A DNA stretch of 64,000 nt, taken from contig NW_026942686.1 of the NCBI RefSeq assembly GCF_024139115.2, forward strand, positions 1 through 64,000, read 5' to 3'. This document shows, piece after piece, positions 43,006 to 55,000 of this stretch. Every line of letters begins with the position of its first letter. The stretch's first letter is position 1. Under the pieces are notes generated by a model that was not told where the DNA came from, made no database searches, and saw nothing but the letters and a program-made list of their open reading frames with translations. A program made the translations under genes and the position numbers. This stretch comes from Armigeres subalbatus. Its lineage: Eukaryota; Arthropoda; Insecta; Diptera; Culicidae.

Positions 43006-46000
43006 GTGAGTACATTTAGGATTTGTGTTAGAATAAATGTATCTTAGAGTTTATGGCATGGGTTCCTAAACTGTGGGTTGCGACCCCCAGGGGGGTCGTG
43101 GATTTATTAACGGTGGATCGCGAAAGACCAATCTTGATTCTTATTGTTGGCACTATTTTGTCCCATAAATCTATGCCAGCTTTTAAATTAGGATCTAACA
43201 AATGAATGAATGATTAGAGAACAACACATTTTATGAAGTCAAGAAAGAGTCAAGTCGAGATTTTGGCAATCCAAATCAAATCCATACCAAAATCAAATTC
43301 AATCCGAATCCAATCTAAAGCCAAACCAATTTCAATCTAAATCCAAAGTCGAATCCAAATCAAATCCAAACCCAAACCAAATTCAATGCTTATCCAATCT
43401 AAATCCAAACCAATTTCAATCTAAATCCATTCCAAATCTAGTTCATATTTAAATCTAATCCAATCCACATCCAATTCAAATTCAAACCAAATCCAAATCG
43501 CATCCAAACACAATCCAATCCAACCAAAATCAATTCAAATCTAATTCAAATCAATTCAAATCTAATTCATATCCAAATCCAATTCAAATCCTATCCAAAT
43601 CCAATCCAAATACAATTCAAATTCGACCCAAATCCAATCCAAATCCCATCCAAATCCAATCCACATCCAATCCAAATAGGATAAAAATTATTGGGATTTT
43701 GGCAAATCTAAGACATCTACAAATCCAATCCAAATCCTATCCAAATCCAATCCAAACGCAATCTAAATTCAATCAAAATCCAATTCAAAACTTATTCAAA
43801 TCCAATATAAATTTAATCCAAATAAGATAAAAAAATGTTGGGATTTTAGTAAATAGGTACAATGATGTATGCAGCCCGTGCGGTAAGACGCGCGGCTACA
43901 AGGCAAGACCATGCTGAGGGTGGCTGGGTTCGATTCCCGGTGCCCGATCTAGGCAAGTTTCGGATTGGAAATTGTCTCGACTTTCCTGGGCATAAAAGTA
44001 TCATCGTGTTAGCCTCATGATATACGAATGCAAAAATGGTAACTTGGCTTAGAAACCGCGCAATTAATAACTGTGGAAGTGCTTAATGGACACTAAGCTG
44101 CGAGGCGTCACTCTGTCCCAATGTAATGCCAATAAGAAGAAGAAGTAGACATAAGGCTGAACAAAAAAGTCTGAAAAAGTAAAAACCTTACATAAGGCTG
44201 AAATACCAAAAGGCTGAAACTCGAATGGCTGAAAAATCGTGAGAAACTGATTTTAGTGGAAGAATTCATATTTGACGTTAATAGGGGTACAAACTAAAAT
44301 GATCCGGAACCTTCTTGCGACTTCTTGTTGTCTTACCATTTTCATATGGAGTTCTCTTTTTTAGTCTGTATTTTTAGTCTGTTTAGACCAAAAAAATTAG
44401 AGGTAACATAGAAAGGTACAAGACTTTAATGTTCATGGTTCTTGTATTTGGTTTTTTATTCTTGCCAAGATAATTTTCTTATTTTTTATTCTTAATTCTT
44501 CTCTTTTCTTCCTTCTTTCTACCTACTTCATTCTTCCTTCTTTTTTATTCCCTTCTTTCATTTTTTTCTTCCTTCTACCTTCTTTCTTCTTCAACCCTTT
44601 TTAGTTCCTTCTTCGTTCTACCTTCTTTCTTCTTAGTTCTTGCTTCTTAATTCCTCCTTCCTTGTTCCTATTTCCTTCTTCTGCCTTAATTGTTCCTTCT
44701 TTCTTCCTGCTACTTCATTTTCTGTTTTCTTCTTCCTTTTTATCTTTTTTCTTCATTTTTCCCTTTTGCTTTCTTATTTCATCCATTTCCTTGTTTTTTC
44801 TTATTTATTCCTTCTTTATTTTCCTTGTTTTTTCTTCCTTCTACTTTCTTCCTTTCTGTCTTCTTTTTTTTACCTTCTTCCATTTCCTAGTTTCTTCTTT
44901 CTTTTTTTTTATTCCTATTCTCTATACACTATTCTTTCTTCACTCTACCTTCTTCCTTCTTCTTTCTTCATAAGTTCATCCTTTTTCTTCTTCTTTCTTT
45001 CGTCCTTCCTTCTTCTTGCTTTTCTTCCTTTTTCCTTGTCCCCTCCTTCTTTCGTTCCAGTTCTTCAATCTTTCGTCGTTTTTCCTTCTCCATTCTTCCG
45101 TCTTCTTTCTCCCTTCTTCCGTCTTCTTTCTTCCTTTTTCCGTTTTCTTTCTTCCTTTTTCCATCTGTCTTCCTTGTTTTATATTGTTTTATCATTATTA
45201 TTTCTTTCATCTTTATCTTATTTTTTCAATTTTCCTTCTGCTATGTTATTTCTTCAAGCTTTCATCTTTTTTCCTTCTCCCTTCTTCCGTCCTTTTCCTT
45301 CTTTTTTCTTTCATCCTTCTTTTTTCTTTCATCCTTCTTCCTGTGCAATTTTTATTCTTTAATCTTTGTTCTTTATTTTCTTTATTTTTTATTAATTATT
45401 CTATATTTTTTATTTCTAAAATTAATAAAGAACCTTCTTCTTTATTCTCCATTCTTTATTCTTTGTTTTTTCATCATTCAATATTCAACCACTCAAAACG
45501 GTTGGTACAACAAATCGTTTGCTTGGGATTCATATCAGCTCATAAATTTCAGCTTTTAGATACATATTTCAGCATTCTGATACTTTCGGCTTTTTGAAAC
45601 TTTCGGCCTTTCGGGATTTCAGCCTTTTGAGTTCAGCCTTATGAGTATTCAGCCCTATGATCAGTCTCACGAAATCATTTTTATTCAATTTCTAAAAATC
45701 AAAGCCTTTGATACTTGGTGGTCACAAGTAATATGGGATTCTGCTAAGTGGTCGTATGTCCAAAAAGAATTGGAACCTCTGGTCTATGGAATTCACTCAA
45801 CCAAGTGAATATAAAATTCCTTAATATTATTCTTTTGATACTCGATTTGATTAGTTTGTCTTCATCTCTTCCAATCTACCAGGTCGGAGAAGGTACTTGA
45901 CCTATCGATCAGCACCCGCAGCAATAGTGTTACCACGGAAGGCCAGGAAGCAAAGGAAACAGTTTCGCTCGAAAAGAGTAATTCAGACTCGAAGATCCAC

Positions 46001-49000
46001 GAAACCTCTCTTCAGGTAGTTCAGGACAGTTCCTTCACTCGATCGAGCTCCAGCCAGGGCCTGAACAAGAAGGGGAAGTACAGCAAAAAATCGAAGAAAT
46101 CCAAATCCTACACCAAGTTGAGTGATCTGGATCAGAGCACGTCGGCGAGCAAAAGTACCGCCAATGTAAGCGTAATGTCCAACGGGGCGAGTGGATCGCA
46201 CACGACGATTGCCACGGCAAGCTCAACGCCCAATTTGAAGAACGAAGATGTCACTGGAGGTGAATCGAGTCAGGAGGAGCGGCAGAGTCTGAACAGCGAC
46301 AAGGAGGACGTCCAGTCGGATATTGTGATTAAGGTTACGAGGCAGATTGCACCGGCCCAGCTGCCAGATTGTCCTATTTTAGAGAAGTGTATCAAACAGT
46401 ATGTGTTGTTCTATGAACTTTACGTGTGCCGGCAGATCTTCGATGGATCGAATGTGGAATCGATGGGAAGTTCGGCATCATCGTCGGAACAGGTTAGCTT
46501 GCAAGACAACCTCTTCATAAATCCGAGCGATAGCAAGTGTTTGTTGAACGACGACGTGTATGTGATAAATGCACTGCAGCCTGAGCTCGAGGACACTTTC
46601 CAGACCTTGAAGATTGTGGGGGTGTCCGATAGTAAAAAGTTGAAAGCGATTTTGGCGAAGACGATAGATCGTGAACGAAATAGTGAAGTGTTTGAGCAGT
46701 GGAGTGCGACAGATACCGGTACGAAACGAGGCATGTATGAAATAGATTCTCTTTTGGAGAGCAATGAGAAGCTTAAACGAGTGATCAATGCCAGGATATC
46801 GGAATCGCTAAGAAGTGCTCTCAAACTGGCATGCAACGTACTGACGGAAATGTCATCTTTTCCGAGCTACGGAAACGATAGTGGTTTTAATGAAAAATGT
46901 GATAACATACCAGGCTGGTTAAAAGCACTGACTATTTTGGCTGCGTTCATCGGGGATTTGGACACACAACTGTCTGCCGCGCAGACTCTGATCGACATGA
47001 TCAGTTTACTGCGGACAAATGATCGAAAGCCCAAATCCAGCAGTTCCGGTACAACGTTTGTGATGATGATGCCCTTGCTAAAGTTGTCCCACGTGCTTTA
47101 CCTGGAGAAGAAAACAAAGGTGTTCCAGGTGCTAACTAGTATGCTGTGGAACCATCTGGAAGCTGGACGCTCCGAAGCTCGAAACATCAGTGTACTGCTG
47201 TACCGAATACACAGCTGCTTGGATCCGAAGTTCACCGAAGATGTCATCATAAGCAAGGTAATCGTGCCGCAGAGAGAAAATAGTGGATCGGACCGTCATA
47301 ATCTGCACGTGTTTTGGTCCATTCCGGCTCTGTCGACTACGGAACTTAAAATCGAACCAGCAGAATTTCGACGATTCCAACTCCTCTGGAAGCTCGGTCG
47401 TGATACCCATCATGGGAAAGAGTTTGAAAAATTGTTATTTCTGATCTTGGACGTGCTAACATTGCCGAGCAATTTGTCGATGCAGGTCACTGTTTCAAAG
47501 TGGCTACAGGAAGCATTGGTTCGAGGGGACATGGGACGAATCTTAAAACCTTTGCTAAAGATCCTGCTGAATGAAAGTACAAAACGGATGAGCATCATCT
47601 ACACGAAACGATACAAACAGGATAACGACACCGGCAGTGAATGGGAGAAGGATCTCGTGGCGGACGGAGACTCGTTTCTGGACAAAGAATGCTTCGCTGT
47701 GAGTTCCGAAGATGGGTGCATCCGATATCACATGGATAACGTACTGAGTAAAAAACGTAGTCCAATTAGGACCATTCAAAAGAAAATATTCGGAGTCTCA
47801 ATCGGCTCAAAGGCCAACAGCAGCCAAGTATCGAATTACATAACGAGCGACAGTTCAAAGGAAGTGGCAGCAACTGCAGCCACAGACGATAACTTCACCA
47901 AGATCTCGTTCATTATAAACCCACTGGAGAAGGAGCTGAACGGGAAGAGCCCTAAAGCGTTGCGAAACAGATCTAATTCGATGGGATTGATCGACTGCGA
48001 ACCGAGTGCGGTGGAGTCGGGATCGCTTCCCAACGGAATCGATAAGAAAGAATTCCATAGGTCTACTTCGGATATTGACGAAGCAAGCGACGGAGATTTC
48101 GAACGAAAGAAGGGCCGATTGAGTGAGGGTAGCTACAGTCGATCCACGACGGCAGCGGGTTTTTACGATACTGAAACAATCAAACGGTACGTAGAAGACG
48201 GTCCCATCAAGGACTTTGTCAGCATATCGGGTGACCGATTCAAGAATAGAAAAACCTACCTTATCTCTTCCAGCGCTTCGGGCGGGATGTCAATGGATGA
48301 TGAGGGCTTTGTGTCAACGCTGTCCGAGCGCACTCTAAACTATTCGTTAACGTCCAATGCATCGTCATCCATCACAGCAACGGGGAACGATGCAGAAATT
48401 GTGTTTGGAACAGGACCGGGAGATCCCCCAGCGACTGCTTCGGAAACGCCCTCGAGCGGCAGCGTCTTCGGGGGCGATTCGCAACGTAGTAGCAGCAATA
48501 GCAAGGACAGCGCTAAGGCCAGAGATGGCGAGCTGTTTGGATTTGGTCGTCGTAAGAACTGGAGAAATTTGTCCAAATTATATCCGTTCCACACCCATTT
48601 CCTAATTTATGAATCAATATTCAATACCAAACAGATTCTTTACACCTTGGAGACGTTGAAGAATATTTTAGTGAATGATAACAGGTTCTTCCTTTGCCTT
48701 TCCGTTACAACTTCGGTTTCGAGCAGTCAGATTCGGAACTTACTGGTACGGCATCGAAGGAACGTTTTCGGCAAAAGTTTTACTGATGGACACGACGAAG
48801 CTGAGTATCAAAGCATGTACAGAGGATGTATGTACTTGGAGGTCATCGTGACGCTTTTACTTTACTATACTCGAAGCTATTATCAAAAGGACGAAGAGCT
48901 GAAGGCTCAACCCTCCAAAGACGATCTGAATGGGAACTCCAAAATTCAACTGGAATGTATAAAACTGATGACTAAAATTTTCTCTGAACTCCTGACAATC

Positions 49001-52000
49001 GTCAAGGATGTCGGTAAAAACTTGGCAAATTACATCGCCGATCTGATGGAGAAATGTAAAGTTCAGAAAATTCTTCTGTACTGCTTGACGTCGTCGGTCA
49101 ACTATTTTACGTCGCCTCAATGTTACACTTACTCCGACGAGATCTTAGTTTTCAATGATCCGGAAAGTTCTCGTCTCTACGCAGAAGCCTACCAGATCGA
49201 ACTGCTCAATCTTATTTTAGCCGTAATCAAATTAGAACACGAAATCATGATTCAGAGAAATGACGAACGATTCAATGAGGGCATCAAGAACGTCCTTTCC
49301 AGCAACTCTCCGACGCGACATGCCCCCGAGAACAAACGCATCTACAAGTACATTCCTAATCAGCTGGTTAGTCAACAACCCATGTTCTTATCGGCTGTCT
49401 TATCTGCGCTGCATTCGGATAAGTTGAAACACATCCATAAAAGTTGGACCGACATGATAACATCCTGCCTCACCTATCTCCCCTTGAACAATCTGACCAA
49501 CATCGTCATCAGCATTATCCATCAGCTGTGTGCAAACTTGGACCGCATCACCAAACGGGATAGGATTCACAACCAGTGTACCGATTACATTGTGTCCCAG
49601 CTGGAGGCCATCACAGTATTATCGCACTACTGTCTGTTAGACAGCTCCCAGCAAATCTCCCTGGCGAACGTTTTCAGTCCCTCGAGCAATCTTACTTCCC
49701 CGTCTACTAACTCCGGTCAAATCATTAACAGTATCGTGAACGTGTTTCTCTCTTCCTCTCTTTTGAACGAGAACCAAGCCAAAAGGAGGCACCAAAAGGG
49801 GCCCAGAACTGCAAGCCTTAGTCTACTGCCCCGGAGCGTTATCACCATTGCCACGCTCTGGGAAACCAGCATTAGCGAGTTCCGACACGTGAAGCACCAG
49901 CTGCTAGAATTTCTTAGTCCAATCTCACTGCACTACGGCACAAACTTTCTCACTGCCATTTCTGTCGCTTGGTACGAACGCAGTAGTGACATATTCAACA
50001 CCGCAATCCCAATAGATAGCATCTCGGCCGACGGTAACGCCGACGGCATCGATTTCTTCGAGGTCATGGCCAAAGCATTACCTCAAGCGAACGAGAATCA
50101 ACTTTTGCTCGTCAAGTTAATCTCCGGTATTCGGATCATGTCGGTTGATTCGTTCATCCAAACCATGCACCAAGTCATAAAATCTCCCCCACAAATCTAC
50201 CAACCTCCCGTTGGGTTCAACATCGAGGTCAGTGCCCTAGAGTTGTTGTTCTTCTACCTGCAGAGCGTTGCTCAAGCCCATTTCAATGACTGCTGGAGTT
50301 CACTGTATGCTCTGCTCAAAGACTGCCTCTCGCTGCAAATCCCGGCCCAATTCGTCGCTCTGTCCATCCTGAACGAGTTTGTTCAGCGGTGCTCGGTGAT
50401 TCCTTTTGCGGATAAAAAGGATCTACGGGATCTGCACGACGTCACGCAGCGGTTGGTGGAAGCCATCTCCAATGTGGCGGGTTCGTGTTTGGAACAAACC
50501 ACCTGGCTGCGGCGAAATCTTTCGGTGAAGGAAGAGTTTAGCTCGATCGAGAGCACTAAGGACGGGCTGCTGATGCCATCCAATCAGCACTACTCCATTC
50601 AGGCGCAATCGGTAAATGTTAATTGATAAAGTTTGGTTATGCTTTGGAAATAATAATTTACTTTTAGATTCTGGCAAGCATTCTCGCGCCGTTGTTAGAC
50701 GTGGTGTTCAGTTCCCAGGAGAAGGACAAGGTAACCGCGGTGGTGACCGGCGTTATGTACAACATTGTGCCTTATCTAAAAACTCACACGGTAAAGAACA
50801 TTCCGACGTTCCACGCGTGCTCTCACTTGCTGGCGAGTTTGAGTACCTATCAGGTAAAATTAATTTGAATCATAGTTTCAATGTATGACATTATAAGCCA
50901 TTGTTCATTCCAACAGTATACTCGGAAGGCATGGAGAAAGGACGCCCTTGATCTGTTGCTGGATGCAACCTTCTTCCAGTTTGACAGCCGCTGCTTGCCC
51001 TATTGGAAAACTATCCTCGATAGTTTGATGACCTGTGATAATACCACTTTTAGAGATCTTATGAGTTCGTTCACTTCTTTATTCTTTTAGGAAGAATTAT
51101 CTCAGCCTTTTGTTGTTTCTTTCAGATCGCTTGCCACTAGCACAAACCGGATCGCTAAACATATTCACTTCTAAGGAGCAGGAATATGAACAACGGGCTC
51201 TGCTATTGAAGCGATTGGCCTTCGTCATTTTCTGCAGTGAAGTGGATCAGTACCACAAATATATGCCGGAGATTCAAGGTAATATTTACTATGCACACTC
51301 GTCTACTTTGCATATCGTGATAATACCGCATTTTGTAGAACAACTTGCCAACAGCCTAAGACTACCCCAGGTTGTACCCCTAATACAGTCGGCGGTATTC
51401 CTCTGTTTCCGGGTGCTACTTTTGCGGATGTCGGCCGACAACGTAACTAGTCTCTGGCCGATCATCATCGCCGAAATGGTTCAGGTGTTCCTTTCCATCG
51501 AACAAGAACTGATGACAGATACTGAGGAATTTAGGTAAGTAGCATAGGATATTTATTAGTATTTTTTCTCTATTTAATACCTTTGTCTAAACTTTACGCT
51601 ACCAGTAGTTCAAATACATCGCAACTCTTATCAGCACCTAATACGCAAGCTTCTGTAAATATAATTCGCCTATCGTTTCAAACTCTGAGTCTACATCTAC
51701 AGAGGAAAACATCCACAAACACAAAAACATTCTCGTTGACAGTAGAATATTTGCTTTCCCCTGTTGGGCTTTCAAAATTTTGCACCAAAGAAATGTTCGA
51801 ATTTTCACCTGTCGATATTTTGTCTCTTTTTCTTTACTGCTCCGATCACTGTTCCCAATGTTCAAACAGGTCGCAATCGAGGTAAGAACTTGGTCCAAAC
51901 TCTAGGGCGATGGTTTAGGGAAAATTGCGCTCCATGATCAGGGACCTCATCCATGCCAGAGATGAATGTTCAGCTTTTCTAACTGATAGTTCGTTATCCT

Positions 52001-55000
52001 CCTGTTTCAGCCAACATATTCGGATGCTGTCCGGATTGGACACGGCGTGGGTAACCAACACAAACAACGGACTGTACTCGTACGGGCATCCGCACTGGAG
52101 AATGGTACAGCTGGAAACCGCTAAGCTGCTGGAGCTGGGTTGTGTCCTCCCGGCGACCATTCTGCCACACTTCCAAATGTAGGTATCCCTCTCTGCTGAT
52201 TCGTAATATTTTCTAGGCTGGTCAACTGAATATATAATGATGTTTCCAATGGCCTTTTAGGTACCGCTGGGCGTTCGTCAGTAGCCAAAACGAACACTTA
52301 CTAAGGCCGGGAAGCTACGATGAAGCGAAAAGTATTGCTTTCATACCGCACGTGACCCGAATATCGCAGTTGATGGACTTCCGATACACGTCACATTCAC
52401 CGGTAAGTAACATAATTATTATTCAAATTTTAAACAAGCCTTAATATAAAAAATCGTTATGTAAAGATGAAAACATACGTTCGTTTGATAATGGCCAGTT
52501 TGACGTACAATTCGCATTTGCTATGGGCTGATTCAGTTCCGCAAAAGTCAAAATTGTGTCATCGAAAACAAGTTGTATGGGGCGCAGTTGTATGGAAAAA
52601 CGCAAACTTCATCCCATCGAGTGAGATCAAGATTTTTCTGAATCATTTTGGGACCCTAATTACCACTGTGCAAAATATGGGCTCGATTGGTTGCGTCCTC
52701 GCTTTTCACATCGCATTTATAATTTATAAGGAGATAAGTATGGAAAACCGTACTTTTTTACATTTTTGCTCTTAGCAGCTTAAATTTCAATCAATTTTTT
52801 GCCAGGACTACCGGACAACAGAGGTACGCCGTTTGCCATAAAGGGTATCCATCCAGTCGGGATAACCGGAAAAAGCGGGGAAAAAATCAGAAATTGGACC
52901 CGACCGGGAAAAAATCGGGAAAATGTGAGAAATCATGAAACCAATCGGGAAATTGAACTGTCGATCAAATCATAAACATTTGATGTTGGGTCATTAGGCT
53001 AAAGGCCATTAGGTCGAATGGTCATTAGGCCGAACGGTCATTGGGCCAAATGACCATCAGGCCGAATGAGAACTGCGGATTGAGAAGTGATTAGTGCGAA
53101 ATGAGGAAGAAGTAGGACGGAAGAAGAAAAAAGGAGGAAGAAGTAAGAAGGAAGAAGGAAGAAATAAGAAGGAAGAAGGAAGTAGAAAGAAGAAAAAAGG
53201 AAGAAAGCTGAGGGAAAGAGCAAGAAAGAAAGAAGACATAATTTAGAAGGAAGAAGAAAAAAGGAAGAAACAAGAAGAAAGAAAGAAGCAACAAGAAAGA
53301 AAGAAAAAAAGGATAAAAGAAGAAAGAAGAAGGGTGGGGAAAAGAAGAAAAAAGAAAGAAGGAAGAGGAAGAATGAAGGAAGAAAGAAGGAATAAGAATG
53401 CAGAAAGAAAAAAGAAGCAGGGAGAAGACATAAGGAAGAGCGATAAAGAAAAAAAAATAAAGTAGAAGGAAAAAGAAGACAGATAGAAAAAGGAAGATGT
53501 AAGAAGGGAGGAGGAAGAAGGGGTGAAGTGAAGAAAGAACTCCTCATTCTTCACTTTTTTGCTTCTATTTGCTAATTCGGCCTAATGGAGTTCGAGATTT
53601 CTCCTGTTTCGGACGGCAGAAAAATCGCACGATCGGTCGAAATATTGTGTTCTGCATTGCGCGGCCGGTAATAAAAATCAGTTCAGTTCGAGATTTCTCT
53701 TATTTCGGACAGCAGAACGATCGCGGTCGGTAATTAAAATCAGTTCGGTGCGAGATTTCTCTTGTTTCGGACGGCAGAACGATCGCGCGATCGGCCGAAA
53801 TATTGTGTTCTGCATTGCGCGGCCGGTAATAAAAATCAGTTCAGTTCGAGATTTCTCTTATTTCGGACAGCAGAACGATCGCGCGATCGGTCGAAATATT
53901 GTGTTCTGCATTGCGCGGTCGGTAATTAAAATCAGTTCAGTGCGAGATTTCTCTTGTTTCGGACGGCAGAACGATCGCGCGATCGGCCGAAATATTGTGT
54001 TCTGCATTGCGCGGCCGGTAATAAAAATCAGTTCAGTTCGAGATTTCTCTTGTTTCGGACAGCAGAACGATCGCGCGATCGGTCGAAATATTGTGTTCTG
54101 CATTGCGCGGCCGGTAATAAAAATCAGTTCAGTTCGAGATTTCTCATTTCGGACAGCAGAACGATCGCGGTCGGTAATTAAAATCAGTTCAGTGCGAGAT
54201 TTCTCTTGTTTCGGACGGCAGAACGATCGCGCGATCGGCCGAAATATTGTGTTCTGCATTGCGCGGCCGGTAATAAAAATCAGTTCGGTGCGAGATTTCT
54301 CTTGTTTCGGACGGCAGAACGATCGCGCGATCGGTCGAAATATTGTGTTCTGCATTGCGCGGCCAGTAATAAAAATCAGTTCAGTTCGAGATTTCTCTTA
54401 TTTCGGACAGCAGAACGATCGCGGTCGGTAATTAAAATCAGTTCAGTGCGAGATTTCTCATTTCGGACGGCAGAACGATCGCGCGATCGGTCGAAATATT
54501 GTGTTCTGCATTGCGCGGCCGGTAATAAAAATCAGTTCAGTTCGAGATTTCTCTTATTTCGGACAGCAGAACGATCGCGCGATCGGTCGAAATATTGTGT
54601 TCTGCATTGCGCGGTCGGTAATTAAAATCAGTTCGGTGCGAGATTTCTCTTGTTTCGGACAGCAGAACGATCGCGCGATCGGTCGAAATATTGTGTTCTA
54701 CATTGCGCGGCCGGTAATTAAAATCAGTTCAGTGCGAGATTTCTCTTGTTTCGAACGGAAGAACGATCGCGCGAACGAAGAAATAAGAAGGAAAAAGGAA
54801 GTAGAAAGAAGAAAAAAGGAAGAAAGCTGAGGGAAAGAGCAAGAGCGACAGCAACAGAGGTACGCCGTTTGCCATAAAGGGTATCCATCCAAAAGCGGGA
54901 AAAAAATCAGAAATTGGACCAGACCGGGAAAAAAACAGGGAAAATGTGGGAAATCATGAAACCAATCGGGAAATTGAACTGTCGATCAAATCATAAACAT

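Larger units (their letters stand above)
43006..45882 (+). other. Dop1: Dop1 intron 1
   Basis: The 2,877-nt intron runs from GTGAGT to CTACCAG. It holds a hAT-type end, an ATCCAA-rich array, a SINE and a long polypyrimidine region, each listed separately. Confidence 0.88.

Noticed and set aside
44640..45597. Long + strand ORFs of Phe/Ser/Leu (up to 240 codons)
   Set aside because: They are translations of a polypyrimidine microsatellite; all frames on that strand look alike and no start context, domain or splice structure is present.
53748..54625. 227- and 139-codon repetitive ORFs, and a 165-codon antisense ORF
   Set aside because: They follow from a 96-bp satellite unit (a multiple of three) with few stops; three frames are open at once, which argues against coding.
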